A stretch of DNA of 64,000 bases from Telopea speciosissima (GCF_018873765.1 NC_057925.1:59656970-59720969); one strand, 5' to 3'; positions 36,323 to 46,640 are shown, numbered from the stretch's first letter. The notes: a model not told the origin generated them from the sequence alone. Made by a program: numbers and translations.

Positions 36323-36477
36323 AGTTTTTTGTCCGGGAGTGTGGCCTATGCCAGCACTCCAATGTGTCTATCAGTCTCCTTCTCAAAACTAGGGGGCAGA
36401 TGTGTCTTTTTAAATGAAGAGGCGAGAGATAGACTCATGGAAGTGCTGGCATAGGCCACACTCCCGGACAGAGAACT
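36323..36477. mobile_element. MITE, GTGTGGCCTA family, best-preserved copy
   Basis: Starts agttttttgtccgggagtgtggcctatgccagcac and ends in its near-perfect reverse complement (gtgctggcataggccacactcccggacagagaact), about 155 bp in all. Non-coding centre. Related copies at 38278, 41898 and 48477 are more degraded. Confidence 0.85.
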
Positions 36478-36659
36478 TTCTCCCATAAGACTATTATACA
36501 ATAATTTTAAACATTCAGTTTTTATATGATTTTCGAAAGCTATTCTAAGGTAATTTTAGTATAAAAAAGTGAATTTGGGATGAATTTGGTTTTAATGCGT
36601 ATTTTCTCATATTAAGACATTTTCCATGTATTTTACGCTATTTTTATCGTCATTTTCCA

Positions 36660-37130
36660 TGTGTATAAAGCATAGTTGGAAAACCAGGTTTTGACTGGGG
36701 CGAGTCGCCTAAGTCGAGTCAAAATTTTGAAAACCTGGTCAAGAGTGGTGTAGACTAGGTTAGGGTAAAAAATGACGAGACTGGGTTATAAATGGTCTGA
36801 GTCAAATAAGACTCGGTATTTTTTACCCGAGTCATGACAAAATCGGCGAGTTTAGTCGTTTTTAAAAAAATTATAAAACTAGTTCATTTAGAAACGCAGT
36901 TAATTAAATAGTATATCCATAATCTGAACTCAAAATGCATTGATATGTGATTGCTTGATTTTTTTTCCCTATATTTTTCTGTTTAATTTTTAATGATTTT
37001 TTTACTAATTTTTAATATTTATTGTATTATAAAGTTAAAAAAAGTAACTCATCTTGACCGGGTTTGACAAGACCAAGTCACCAGGTTTTTCTAGAAGATG
37101 AGTCGAGTCAGAAAACCTGGTTTTCCAATA
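36660..37130. repeat. AT-rich repeat with 'gactcg'/'aaacctggt' words
   Basis: Non-coding block. The ends 'ttggaaaaccaggttttgac' (36679) and 'agaaaacctggttttccaat' (37108-37127) are reverse complements over about 16 bases. The block may be another terminal-inverted-repeat element of about 450 bp, its interior rich in 'gagtcg' and 'gactc'. Confidence 0.5.
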
Positions 37131-37360
37131 ATGGTATAAAGTTCAAATTCATTTTCTGTTTTATTCTACTAATAAGGGGAAAAGATTCCAATGATGGCAA
37201 CATAAAAGCGAAACTGCACGCCCCCACCCAAAATATTGTAGCACCTCCCCTATGAAATGTCCTAAATACCGCCCTATTTAAAAAGTTTCCTTTTATTCTA
37301 CCCCTCCTTCGCCTGAACCAGCATTGGGCAACGGAGGGAAGTAGGGAACCCTTGAATTTT

Positions 37361-37507
37361 TATCCTCTCCTGTTACAACACGGTGCTGTAACGCATCGTG
37401 CGGCAGCTGCAAAGGCCATGTGCACCATGTGGGGCCCGTTGTGCCACATGGCCTGTGCAGCTCCGCATGATGCGTTGCAGCACCGTGCTGTAACAGGAGA
37501 TGATAAC
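37361..37507. mobile_element. Long GC-rich inverted repeat (foldback/MITE-like), 147 bp
   Basis: Left arm 'tcctgttacaacacggtgctg..' through 'ggccatgtg', right arm 'cacatggcc' through 'cagcaccgtgctgtaacagga'. The two arms pair almost throughout around a short loop near 37425-37440. It is markedly more GC-rich than its surroundings and non-coding. It lies inside a stretch (about 37240-37760) otherwise duplicated at about 41274-41640; the inverted repeat is absent from that second copy. Confidence 0.85.
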
Positions 37508-38277
37508 GATTCGGAACCCTCCTGCTTCAATTAATTTCAAACTTGACCAATAAACAGAAAAATGGTGGTACAGTACACTGTCCACTTTAAATTTATAGTA
37601 AGGGACCAGGCTTAGGTTGGGCTAAACTTTAAATTTAACACAGGCCCATAGCAACCCAGATTCTTGCAATCATGGGTTTGTATGTGACAAGATTTGGGCT
37701 TGGGCTTTATTGGATTGGTCCAATAAACAGCCCTAGTAATTTCCCAGACTAGCATCTCGCAACATTATGCTGATCATCAAAACTCAAAAGAGTCTCAAAC
37801 GGAAAAATTACACTAAGTATTACATCGATCATAGATCATACACTAAAAAGGCCACTAACACATCTTGATTCATCGCTCCCAAAATAAACTGCAGCCTCAG
37901 CAATATTTTGGACAGTCGCTTCACAAGGGATTGGTTTCCTTTTATTTTTGTTGGTCTTCGGAACCCATTTCATTGCGTTGCCGAAAGTGAATATATATTT
38001 CTACCCGAAAAAAAGTGAGTACATATAACCCCCCAAGCTCTCAAGACTTGAGAAAAAGTGGTTGGGACGGGTCGGATTCAGCCTAAGGCCTCAACCTTGA
38101 CCTAGCCCAGACTCAGAGCCATAAATCCCCAACCCTAACCCGCCTTCAAGGTCAGGGTTTCTCAATCCAGAACCTATTTGGGTTCAGGGCGGGCTTGGGC
38201 TGTGAGGGTCAAACTTGCACCCGTATTCCTATTGATTATCATAAAACAAAAAAAAAAAAGAAAGAAAGAAAGAAAGA

Positions 38278-38420
38278 AAAAGAACTCAATGTGGCCTACA
38301 TCAGTACTAATGGGAGTTTATCTATCTCTCTCCTCCCCATTTGAAAAGACACCTGTGCCCCTTAATTTTGAATAGAGAAATAGACATGTTAGAATACTCC
38401 CTCGGATAGAAAGTACTTCC
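38278..38420. mobile_element. MITE, GTGTGGCCTA family, degraded copy
   Basis: Contains 'aatgtggcctacatcagtac', 'gtttatctatctctctcctcccca' and 'cccttaattttgaatag' in the order seen in the copies at 41898 and 48477, but its right end has lost the matching inverted repeat. Confidence 0.65.
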
Positions 38421-39100
38421 CAAAAAATTTAGACTCCTATTGGGTTTATCTGCAGAGGCGTTTCTTCCATTCCATTCCATACGGTTTTTTTGGGTCAACC
38501 CTCGATTCAATACTTAAAACATTTGCACAGCAACGTGCATGTTTTTTTTCTTCTATTTTTGGTAAATGAGCAACGTGGACCCAATATATGCAGTCTGTCG
38601 CTCCTTCTATTATTGGGTTCACTTGGTTAATTAAGGGCCTTCTTGTCAGAGTATTATTACAGTTAAATACAAGAAGCTAACAGCGTAACATGTCAATTGT
38701 TGGATTCGGGTCCGGTCGAATCTGTTACAAACTGCTAAGGGTGTCAAATTCCAGAGCTGGTCTAATTGATCAAAACCGGCTGATTCAACTCGAATCAAAT
38801 TGAATTGAACTTTTATTGGTTTGGTTTTGATTTGAAATTTTATAGACCTGGTAGAAACTAAATTCAATCTGGATCAACGGAATGCTTCATTTGAAATTGA
38901 AAGTGGATCTGTAACGATTAGCATTACAGAAAGGAGAAATTAAGATTACAGAAGGGGAAGAAGAAAGGGGAATGCTGGTTTCGAGGGCAGCGACCTCCTA
39001 AAACAGGGGAAGAAGATGGGTTATTGTGTTGGGTTTTGGATATTGAATGGAATCGGATTAACTGATTCAGACTTTTGATAAAAATAAAGAAGCTTAATCG

Positions 39101-39332
39101 TTGACTAGTTAATAATAAATAGACAATTTTGATTATCCAAGTCGAATGACGCCCTCACAGCTGTTTAGATGGAATCTATTCTGTGGGACCCACATGGAGT
39201 GGATTCCACGTCGTACGCTCCGCTCCTCGTTCACCCAATTCCTAATCGATTCCCGGATGAGTGAGAGTCCCACTATCTATCTCGATCGGAAATCCAAATC
39301 ATCTCCCGATGATCCTCCTTAATCTATAAAAA
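39101..39332 (+). promoter_or_regulatory. Promoter module of PGIP at 39411: W-box and TATA box
   Basis: CGTTGACTAGTT (TTGACT at 39101-39106) follows 'aaataaagaagcttaat'. A clear TATAAAAA lies at 39325-39332, 79-86 bp before the ATG. The leader contains a short (ccaa)n run (about 39373-39388) shared with the 45362 gene. Confidence 0.65.
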
Positions 39333-39410
39333 GAATTAACTTTTTAATTAATAAGCTCACAAGAAACAACCCCAACCAACCAACCAACCAAGACAACACC
39401 ACACCACACC

Positions 39411-40517
39411 ATGGATGCCAGTCGTCCTACCACCCTTCTCTCGTTTCTCTTGACTCTCTTCCTGAGCCTGTCTTTTCTCCCGACACCTTCTTCTTCTTCT
39501 GTTTCTTCTCGATCTTGGGCAACATCAGATGTTCGCTGCAACAAACACGACTACAAAGCACTGATGCATATCAAAGCAGCATTTCAAAACCCATACCACT
39601 TGGCTTCTTGGATCCCCAACACCGATTGCTGCAACTGGTACAACGTCGAGTGCGACTCCACCAATAACCGAATCGTCAAGCTCACCATCTTCAAAGCCAA
39701 CATTTCCGGCCAAATCCCTTACGAGGTGAGCAACCTTCGATACCTGAAAACCCTCGTCTTCCAACACATCACCAATCTCACCGGAAACATCCCTCCCCAC
39801 ATTACAAGACTCAACTTTCTCACCACACTCCGACTCAGCTGGAACAAACTCTGTGGTCCAATCCCTTCTTTCCTAGGCAAACTCCCCAACCTCCAATTCC
39901 TGGAGCTCAACAACAACCAGTTCACAGGTTCCATCCCTTCCCACCTCCACGCCCTCCACAGATTAGAAGTTCTCCACCTCGACCATAATAAGCTCACCGG
40001 AACAATCCCTAGATCTTTCAGGAAATTCAAACAGTCTATATCCCTCTACCTCTCTCACAACAATCTCTCCGGTGAGATCCTCGATAAGTTAGTAAGGGTA
40101 AGTTTCATCACCATCGATTTATCTCGGAACAACCTTGAAGGTGACGCTTCGATGTTGTTCAATTCAACTAAGCCTACTCAGAAGATTGATCTGTCGAGGA
40201 ACATGTTTGCCTTTAATCTATCCAAGCTGGAATTCGCCACGAGCTTGCAGTATTTGGACATTTCACACAACAATATCTATGGGATTATACCAGAGGCGAT
40301 AACGGGATTGGATTATTTGAAGTACTTGAATGTGAGTCATAATCAGTTGTGGGGGAAAATCCCTCAAGGTGGCAAACTTCAGAACTTCGATCCCTACTCT
40401 TTCTACCATAACAACTACCTCTGTGGTTCACCGCTCCCGACTTGTAAGGAACAGCCGTCGTCATCGATGGTACAAACCCAAAAGGTGTTTGACTACCATC
40501 GGTTAACCACCGTTTGA
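39411..40517 (+). CDS. PGIP: PGIP-like LRR protein, 368 aa, lacking one C-cap disulfide
   Basis: Secreted PGIP-family protein: signal peptide residues 1-30 (LLSFLLTLFLSLSFLP), N-cap VRCNKHDYKALMHIKAAF and TDCCNWYNVECD, about ten LRRs (NISGQIPYEVSNLRYL, NLTGNIPPHITRL, LDHNKLTGTIPRSF), C-cap NQLWGKIPQGGKLQ and NNYLCGSPLPTCK, then a tail EQPSSSMVQTQ-KVFDYHRLTTV. The invariant cysteine of LCGKIP is W and the first cysteine of KCLCG is Y. These two pair with each other in PGIP structures, so one complete disulfide is gone while the adjacent CG..C pair remains. An additional cysteine appears in NKLCGPIPSF. The reading frame is otherwise intact. It may be a relaxed or neofunctionalised copy; expression is unknown. 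Confidence 0.94.
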   Translation: MDASRPTTLLSFLLTLFLSLSFLPTPSSSSVSSRSWATSDVRCNKHDYKALMHIKAAFQNPYHLASWIPNTDCCNWYNVECDSTNNRIVKLTIFKANISGQIPYEVSNLRYLKTLVFQHITNLTGNIPPHITRLNFLTTLRLSWNKLCGPIPSFLGKLPNLQFLELNNNQFTGSIPSHLHALHRLEVLHLDHNKLTGTIPRSFRKFKQSISLYLSHNNLSGEILDKLVRVSFITIDLSRNNLEGDASMLFNSTKPTQKIDLSRNMFAFNLSKLEFATSLQYLDISHNNIYGIIPEAITGLDYLKYLNVSHNQLWGKIPQGGKLQNFDPYSFYHNNYLCGSPLPTCKEQPSSSMVQTQKVFDYHRLTTV

Positions 40518-40960
40518 TTGGATAGGATAGGATTTATTTATTTTTTTTGTCCTCCTTCTTTTTCTTGTGTAATGTTTGTGTGAATAGGTGCATAAAAATG
40601 TAATAAGGAGAGTAGTTATGGGGTTGAGAGTTTTTAGAATTATTTTATGTGGCTTAGTGACATGGCTAAGTAGTTAGGGAGTAGTGGTTAGTAATGGAGA
40701 TACTTAGATAACTAAATAGGAATTATCCAAATTTGTATATCTTTTTCTAATTAAAGAATGTAATGGAAAAAAAGGAAACGAGAATTTGATCAATTTTGAG
40801 AACAATTGCCTAGCGTAGTTGATAGAAGTGTGGAGTGTAAAAGCCTACTAGGAGATCTTGGGTTCAATTCTCATGGTTCTCATTTTACTTCCCTCCCTCC
40901 CTAGGTTCCTATAAATAAAAATAAAAAATAAAAATAAAAAAAACAAACAAAAGACTTCCA
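40518..40960. repeat. PGIP 3' flank with SINE-like repeat (copy 2)
   Basis: 3' flanking DNA shared with the other units ('ggggttgagagtttttagaattatttta', 'ttatccaaatttgtat'). At about 40798-40915 it carries the tRNA-related SINE-like repeat (cctagcgtagttgatagaagtgtgg ... gatcttgggttcaattctcatgg), followed by an A-rich end. Confidence 0.65.
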
Positions 40961-40986
40961 TCAATTTGAATTCCCACAATTTCTTT

Positions 40987-41270
40987 GCACAGAAGAAAAA
41001 GGAGGCCATACCTAAGGCCAGAGACATCATCTATAAAGCCAAAGCAAGCCAAAAACCCCATACAATGGATACGATAACTGGTTTTAATTTGCAGTACGGC
41101 TCCACCTCTGCCTCCAACAGATCGTATCATAACACCCACGACTACAACAGTGAAATCGAATATATGGAGCTTCACAAGATCATCGTCTTCCTCCTCCCAC
41201 CAACTGTGTCACGTGTCCAAATACTTATCTATAACCGAACCCAAAAGATCAAAGTGATCTCAAGATAATG
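40987..41270 (+). other. Degraded copy of a repeated Lys/Ala-rich mini reading frame
   Basis: Reads IPKARDIIYKAKASQKPHT in line with the 29-codon frames at 46675 and 57343 (MAKAK.IIYKAKA..), but without the start ATG. It extends, open, to a stop at about 41266. It may be a remnant of a gene fragment carried in the duplication unit. No family recognised. Confidence 0.4.
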
Positions 41271-41273
41271 TAG

Positions 41274-41640
41274 TACCTCCCCTATGAAATGTCCTAAATA
41301 CCCCTTACTTAAAAAGTTTCTCCAATTCTACCCCTCCTTCGCCTGAACCAGCACTCGGGCATCGGAGGGAACCCTCCTTCAATTAATTTCAAACTTGACC
41401 AATAAAAAGAAAAATGGTGGTACTGCATGTACAGTGTACACTTTAAATTTATAGTAAGGGACCAGGCTTAAGTTGGGCCAAACTTTAAATTTAACACAGG
41501 CCCATAGCAACCCAGATTCTTGCAATCATGGGTTTGTATGTGACAGAATTTGGGCTTGGGCTTGATTGGATAGGCCCAATAAACAGCCCTTGTTATTTCC
41601 AAGATTCGCATCTCGCAACATTATGATCATCAAACATAGT
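41274..41640 (+). repeat. Direct duplicate of 37240-37760 (non-coding)
   Basis: 'gtacctcccctatgaaatgtcctaaatacc', 'tctacccctccttcgcctgaaccagca' and 'accaggctta.gttgggc.aaac' occur in the same order in both stretches. The earlier stretch carries an additional 147-bp inverted repeat. It marks the boundary region between two PGIP duplication units. Confidence 0.8.
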
Positions 41641-41897
41641 TATTTTCTAATAAGAATAATACATCAATAATAACCCTAAGTACTACATCGAGCATAGATT
41701 TCCAACCCTAACCGGCCCAGCCCTAACTTAGAGCTATAAATTTTCAACCCTGACCCGCCCTCAGGGCTGGGGTCTCAACCTAGACCTTGTTTGGGCTTAG
41801 GTCTGGCTTGGGCCTTCAAGGCCAAACTTGCTCCTCTACTCCTATTGGTTATCATAAACAAGAAAAAAAAATTAAATAAAATAAAAATAAAGGAAAA

Positions 41898-42057
41898 AGA
41901 ACTCTGTTCGAGAATGTGGCCTACATTAGAACTCATGGGAGTTTATCTATTTCTCTCCTCCCCATATGAAAAGACATCTCTACCCCTTAATTTTGAGGAG
42001 GAGAGAGATAGACATATGAGAATACTTGCGTAGGCCACACTCCCGAATAGAAAACTA
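41898..42057. mobile_element. MITE, GTGTGGCCTA family
   Basis: Starts agaactctgttcgagaatgtggcctac and ends gtaggccacactcccgaatagaaaact, imperfect inverted ends about 25 bp long, with the family's 'tctctcctcccca' centre. Confidence 0.75.
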
Positions 42058-42780
42058 CTTTCCAAAAAATTTATACACTTACTGGGTTTATCTGGTGAAG
42101 ACGTTTCTTCCTGGATTCTGGTCGGGTCGAATGGATCACACACTGCTAAGGGTGTCAAAATTCCCGCGCTGGTGTAATTGATCAAAACCGATTGATTCAA
42201 CTCGAATCAAATTGAATTGAACTTTTATTGGTTTGGTTTCGATTTGGAGTTTTATAGAACTGGTAGAAACTAAAATCAAACTGGATCAACATAATGCTCC
42301 GATTGAAGTCCAAAGTGGATAACTTAAAAAAAAAAGAAGCGAAAGTGGATCAAACCTGTTAAAAAGCCGAGACCAGACCGGTACTAAGCCAATAACAAAC
42401 CAAAATTTTTCCATTTGAGTTTATTCTGTATACATGTAAAATCGAAATCGGACCAAACTGAACTCGATAGTAACCCGATTAGAAATAGAAAACAAAAAAC
42501 CATACCGAACCCAGAACTTCATTAATGGTTCTGTTTAGGGTTGACTCTGGTAGCTCCAATTTGTGTCATTTCAGTGCTAGGCAAGGCCTGGCTAGCCCAT
42601 ATTTTTTTTTACCCTGTGTATGCTTCATTATGTATCATTATATGTTATCTGATATTTGAATACGCAGAGTCAGGCTCATCATTAAGCTTCAGCTCAGGCT
42701 CTACCTTAGGTAAGAATGTCAAAGTGCAGCCCGAACCAGTTGGACCGAAAAGAATGATGGTTCAACCAGACTGAACCCTT

Positions 42781-44416
42781 TTTTTTTTTTTTTTTTTTGC
42801 CCGAACTTCTCTGGGACCCAGGCCGGCCCCAAGGATTTTATTAGATGAAAAAATAATCAAGAATACAAGAGGGGGGGATGTACCCGCCTTACCCCTAACC
42901 CAACCAACTTAATCACTCATTAAAGCACTCTCTAGCACCCAAAACCCGGCTTACAAAAATCCTACTAGAACCTACGTTCTTACTCTGATCATCGGTAGGC
43001 CCATCGCATTCTCACGAATAATCTTATGTAGAGTGCATGTGGGGTAATTGAGCTTCCCCGTGAAACACCACATCTCTCTTCCCTTCACAAGCTAAATTAG
43101 CTAGGAAGTCAGCAACCCTATTCCCTTCACGAAATGTAAAAGAGATCATAGGTTTCAGGGATTTCATCAAACCCAAAATTTCTTGAAACCAATACCAGCC
43201 ATTCCAATTTCCATGGCTTTTCTTCGCAATACTCAAGATAGTCGTCCTTGAATCTGAGTTAGTATGGAATTCCTTGAAGCCAAGGCTCTCACAAAGCTTT
43301 AAGCCATCTCGCAACGCCCTCAACTCCGCAATAGTGTTGGTGCAGTCTCCATAATAGTTGGAAAAGGCAGCAATCACCTCTCCTTCCCCATTTCTAATCA
43401 CTCCTCCTCCCCCTCCTAAACCAGGGTTGCCCTTGCAGGCCCCATCCACGTTGAGGTTGACTGACGAAAAGGGGGGGCTCCAGTAGACCAGAATAGGCGC
43501 TTTCCAAGCTTTAGGCCGATGAGAAATGCCAAAGAACTGCAGTGTTAACTTTTCTTTGAAAGAAGGAGAGCTGCCAAAAGAAAACGACAGGGGTAGTTCA
43601 GAAATCCACCTCCTTATGACCCTCACAATGCAGCTGGCCGAGCGCCCTTTCTCTCCATGTTTACGATTGTTTCTCTCTTACCACAGCTCCCATAGTATAA
43701 AAGATGGAAACACACCAATGATCCTCCCATAGAGGTTAGAAGAGCTCGCGTTGCTGTGCCAAAATGCAATGCGACTTCGCACGTCCTGCAACGGTATCAG
43801 TTCAACCTCACAAAGCTGTGAAAAAAATTCCCATACCTTCCTCGCAGTTCCCCCATTAAGCAGCACATGAGACGCAGTTTCTATGCTTGGGTGACCACAG
43901 CACATGCATCTTGAGGCTAAGGGCACCCCCATCTTCTGAATTGCATCATCGGTGGGCACCCCTCCACTCATCACCTGCCAAGATGAGAACCCTACCTTTG
44001 GGGGAACCGAACTGTTCCAACACCACTTTGCAAATGGCCTTTCTGTTTCGGTCTGCCTTAGCTCATTCCAATGGGAATGTGTGGTGAGCTTCCCATCACT
44101 TGCTGGTTTCCATATTAAACAATCTTCCTGGTTCGACAGTGAAAAATTTCCAGCCAAAATTCCATTGCGCACCATGGCTGAATCTATTTTATTCAAAATC
44201 TCCATATTCCAGGTCCCATCTCTGAATAGCATTTCTTTAACACGGATCGTCAGGTCCAGGTGTAAAGCTCCATCAACAAAGTCCATTAGTGCACCCCACC
44301 CTGACCAGTTGTCTAGCCAAAATAAGACATCTCCCTTTCCTAGATGCCATTGAGAGTTTGTGAGGATAAAATCTTTATGGCGAAGCGCCTTTCTCCACGA
44401 CACCGTCCCTGTTGCC
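42781..44416 (-). mobile_element. 5'-truncated LINE (L1-type non-LTR retrotransposon)
   Basis: 1,636 bp on the minus strand with an 18-base A tail (T run 42781-42798) at its 3' end. It is flanked by a perfect 18-bp target duplication, CAACCAGACTGAACCCTT (42763-42780 and 44417-44434). Sister copies of the flanking repeat at about 32284-32310 and 49688-49710 show the unoccupied site. The element keeps only the end of ORF2 (see the coding entry), so reverse transcription stopped early. It inserted after the PGIP unit duplicated. Confidence 0.95.
43024..44416 (-). pseudogene. C-terminal part of LINE ORF2: reverse-transcriptase zinc-binding domain and RNase H
   Basis: Starts inside ORF2 after the reverse transcriptase domain. 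First comes GDVLFWLDNWSG and the zf-RVT region (VPPKVGFSSWQVMSGGVPT, then CMCCGHPSIETASH, a C-x2-C...H metal site). Then a plant-LINE RNase H domain (RVT_3): LNVDGACKGNPG, NTIAELRALRDGL, TNSDSRTTI and REGNRVADFLANLA supply the D-E-D-D catalytic set. Both halves are in the same frame, separated only by one TAA at 43678-43680, where relatives would have a lysine-type codon after LWELW. Endonuclease and reverse transcriptase parts are absent, so it cannot move itself. Confidence 0.93.
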
Positions 44417-45037
44417 CAACCAGACTGAACCCTTAGCGGATTGGTTTCTAATTGAGGTTTAATGGAACCGGTGGAGATGAAAACAAATTTGGACAAGGGT
44501 TTGGTTTTCAGTTGAGGCTTTATGGAACTGGTCCATATCAAAACCAAACTGGATTGACCAAAACCAAAAAACGGACCATTCTTGGTTAAAAACTGTGATT
44601 AGACCGATAGTAACCCAATAAAAAGCCGAAAACCCAAAAAAACCATAAAATGTCCCATGTAAAACCGAAATCGGAATAGAACTAACCTGATAGTTGCCTG
44701 ATTACAATTTGATATAAAATAAAATAAAAAATAAAAAGAGAGGTAAGAACCAGATTAAATTGGACTGAAACCAAAACTTCCTTAACAGATTGGATTCGGG
44801 TTGGCCAAGTAACAAATCAAAATTAATTCAGTCCGCCTAAAACCAGACCAAATTGCGCTTGGCACCCTTAGCCCCGGACCTAGAAATCTCAACCTTGGTC
44901 CAGGGCAGGCTTGGGCTTGCCGGGCCAAACTTGCACCCATGCCATTGTTCTGATTTTAACTGGGTCGAAGTTTTGGATATTGGATCGGATCGGATTGACT
45001 GATTCAGACTTTTGATAAAAATAAAGAAGCTTAATCG

Positions 45038-45270
45038 TTGACCAAGTAACTTGCCGATAATTTCCCAAAAAAAAAAAAAAAAAAAAAAGTGCAAAAAATA
45101 CTAATCAATGTGCTTGAACGGATTCCACTCTGTCGAACCCATATGGAGCGGATTCCATCTCGTACGTGAACGTCAGTCCAACTCCTAATAGATTCCCGGA
45201 TGAGTGGAGTCCCACTATCTATCTCGGAAATCTAAATTATCTCCCCATGATCCTCCTTAATCTGTAAAAA
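45038..45270 (+). promoter_or_regulatory. Promoter module of PGIP at 45362: W-box and altered TATA box
   Basis: TTGACC at 45038-45043, preceded by the shared 'aaataaagaagcttaatcg' block. At the position of the sister gene's TATAAAAA stands TGTAAAAA (45263-45270), in otherwise matching sequence (aatct.taaaaag.attaac), 92-99 bp before the ATG. The core promoter may therefore be weakened. Confidence 0.55.
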
Positions 45271-45361
45271 GTATTAACTTCATAATAAGGTCACATGAAA
45301 GTCACAACCCCAACCAACCAACCAACCAAGAGGACACCACACCACAGTACCACACCATACC

Positions 45362-46444
45362 ATGGATGCCAGTCGTCCTTCCACTCTTCTCTCCTTCCTG
45401 TTGACTCTCTTCCTGAGCCTGTCCTTTCTCCCAACACCTTCTTCTTCTCGATCTTGGGCATCATCAGATGTTCGCTGCAACAAACACGACTACAAAGCAC
45501 TGATGCATATCAAAGCAGCATTTCAAAACCCATACCACTTGGCTTCTTGGATCCCCGACACCGATTGCTGCAAGTGGAACAACGTCGAGTGCGACTCCAC
45601 CAATGACCGCATCGTCCAGCTCACCATCTACCATGCCAACATTTCCGGTGAAATCCCTTCCGAGGTGGGCGATCTTCGATACCTCAAAACCCTCGTCTTC
45701 CAACACATCCCCAATCTCACCGGAAACATCCCTGACACCATTACAAAGCTCAAGTATCTCATCACGCTCCGACTCAGCTGGAACAACCTCTCTGGTCCAA
45801 TCCCTTCTTTCCTAGGCAAACTCACCAACCTCCAATTCCTGGAGCTCAACTACAACCAGTTCACAGATTCCATCCCTTCCTCCCTCCACGACCTCCACAG
45901 ATTAGAAGTTCTACACCTCGACCGTAACAAGCTCACCGGACCAATCCCCAGATCTTTCAGGAAATTCAAACAGTCTATGTCCCTCTACCTTTCTCACAAC
46001 AATCTCTCCGGTGAGATCCCCGATGAGTTAGGAAACGTAAGTTTCGTCACGATCGATTTATCTCGGAACAAGCTTGAAGGTGACGCTTCCATGTTGTTCA
46101 ATTCAACTAGGTCTACTCAGAAGATTGATCTGTCGAGGAACATGTTTGCCTTTAATCTATCGAATGTGGAATTTGACACGACCTTGCAGTATTTGGACAT
46201 TTCACACAACAAGATCTATGGGAGTATACCACCAGAGGCAATAACGGGATTGGATTTGCAGTACTTGAATGTGAGTTATAATCGGTTGTGTGGGAAAATA
46301 CCTCAAGGTGGGAAGGTTCAGAACTTCGATTCCTACTCTTTCTACCATAACAACTGCCTCTGTGGTTCACCGCTCGCTGCTTGTAAGGAACAACCGTTGA
46401 CGGTACAAAAGGTCTTTGACTACCATCAGTTAGCCACCGTCTGA
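45362..46444 (+). CDS. PGIP: Polygalacturonase-inhibiting protein (PGIP), 360 aa
   Basis: Closest to the 39411 gene in its leader and N-terminus but with the complete set of PGIP cysteines. Signal peptide residues 1-28 (LLSFLLTLFLSLSFLP). N-cap VRCNKHDYKALMHIKAAF, TDCCKWNNVECD. About ten LRRs (NISGEIPSEVGDLRYL, NLTGNIPDTITKL, DRNKLTGPIPRSF; one repeat reads FTDSIPSS where G is usual). C-cap RLCGKIPQGGKVQ, NNCLCGSPLAACK. Then a 20-residue tail ending QKVFDYHQLATV. Uninterrupted frame, no intron. Expected to be secreted to the cell wall and to bind microbial polygalacturonases; specificity cannot be read from sequence. Confidence 0.96.
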   Translation: MDASRPSTLLSFLLTLFLSLSFLPTPSSSRSWASSDVRCNKHDYKALMHIKAAFQNPYHLASWIPDTDCCKWNNVECDSTNDRIVQLTIYHANISGEIPSEVGDLRYLKTLVFQHIPNLTGNIPDTITKLKYLITLRLSWNNLSGPIPSFLGKLTNLQFLELNYNQFTDSIPSSLHDLHRLEVLHLDRNKLTGPIPRSFRKFKQSMSLYLSHNNLSGEIPDELGNVSFVTIDLSRNKLEGDASMLFNSTRSTQKIDLSRNMFAFNLSNVEFDTTLQYLDISHNKIYGSIPPEAITGLDLQYLNVSYNRLCGKIPQGGKVQNFDSYSFYHNNCLCGSPLAACKEQPLTVQKVFDYHQLATV

Positions 46445-46640
46445 TTGGATTTATTTTTTATGAAGATATATTCTCTTTTGCTTGTAATTTTTTTTTCCTT
46501 TTTCTTACGTAATGTTTGTGTTAGTGCGGAGCATAAAAGCCTACTAGGTGGTCTTGGGTTTAATAATCTTAGTTCTCATTTTCCTTATTCCCTCCCCTTA
46601 GAATAGGTACCTATTAAAAAAAAAAAAAAAAAAAAAAGGG
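46445..46640. repeat. PGIP 3' flank with SINE-like tail (copy 3)
   Basis: Short 3' flank containing 'gtgcggagcataaaagcctactaggtggtcttgggttt' and 'ccctccccttagaataggtacctatt', the second half of the SINE-like repeat. It is followed by an A run (46617-46637). Confidence 0.6.

Noticed and set aside
39525-40030. Long antisense frames over each PGIP gene
   Set aside because: They recur in the same place over every PGIP and read as complements of LRR codons, so they are shadows and not genes.
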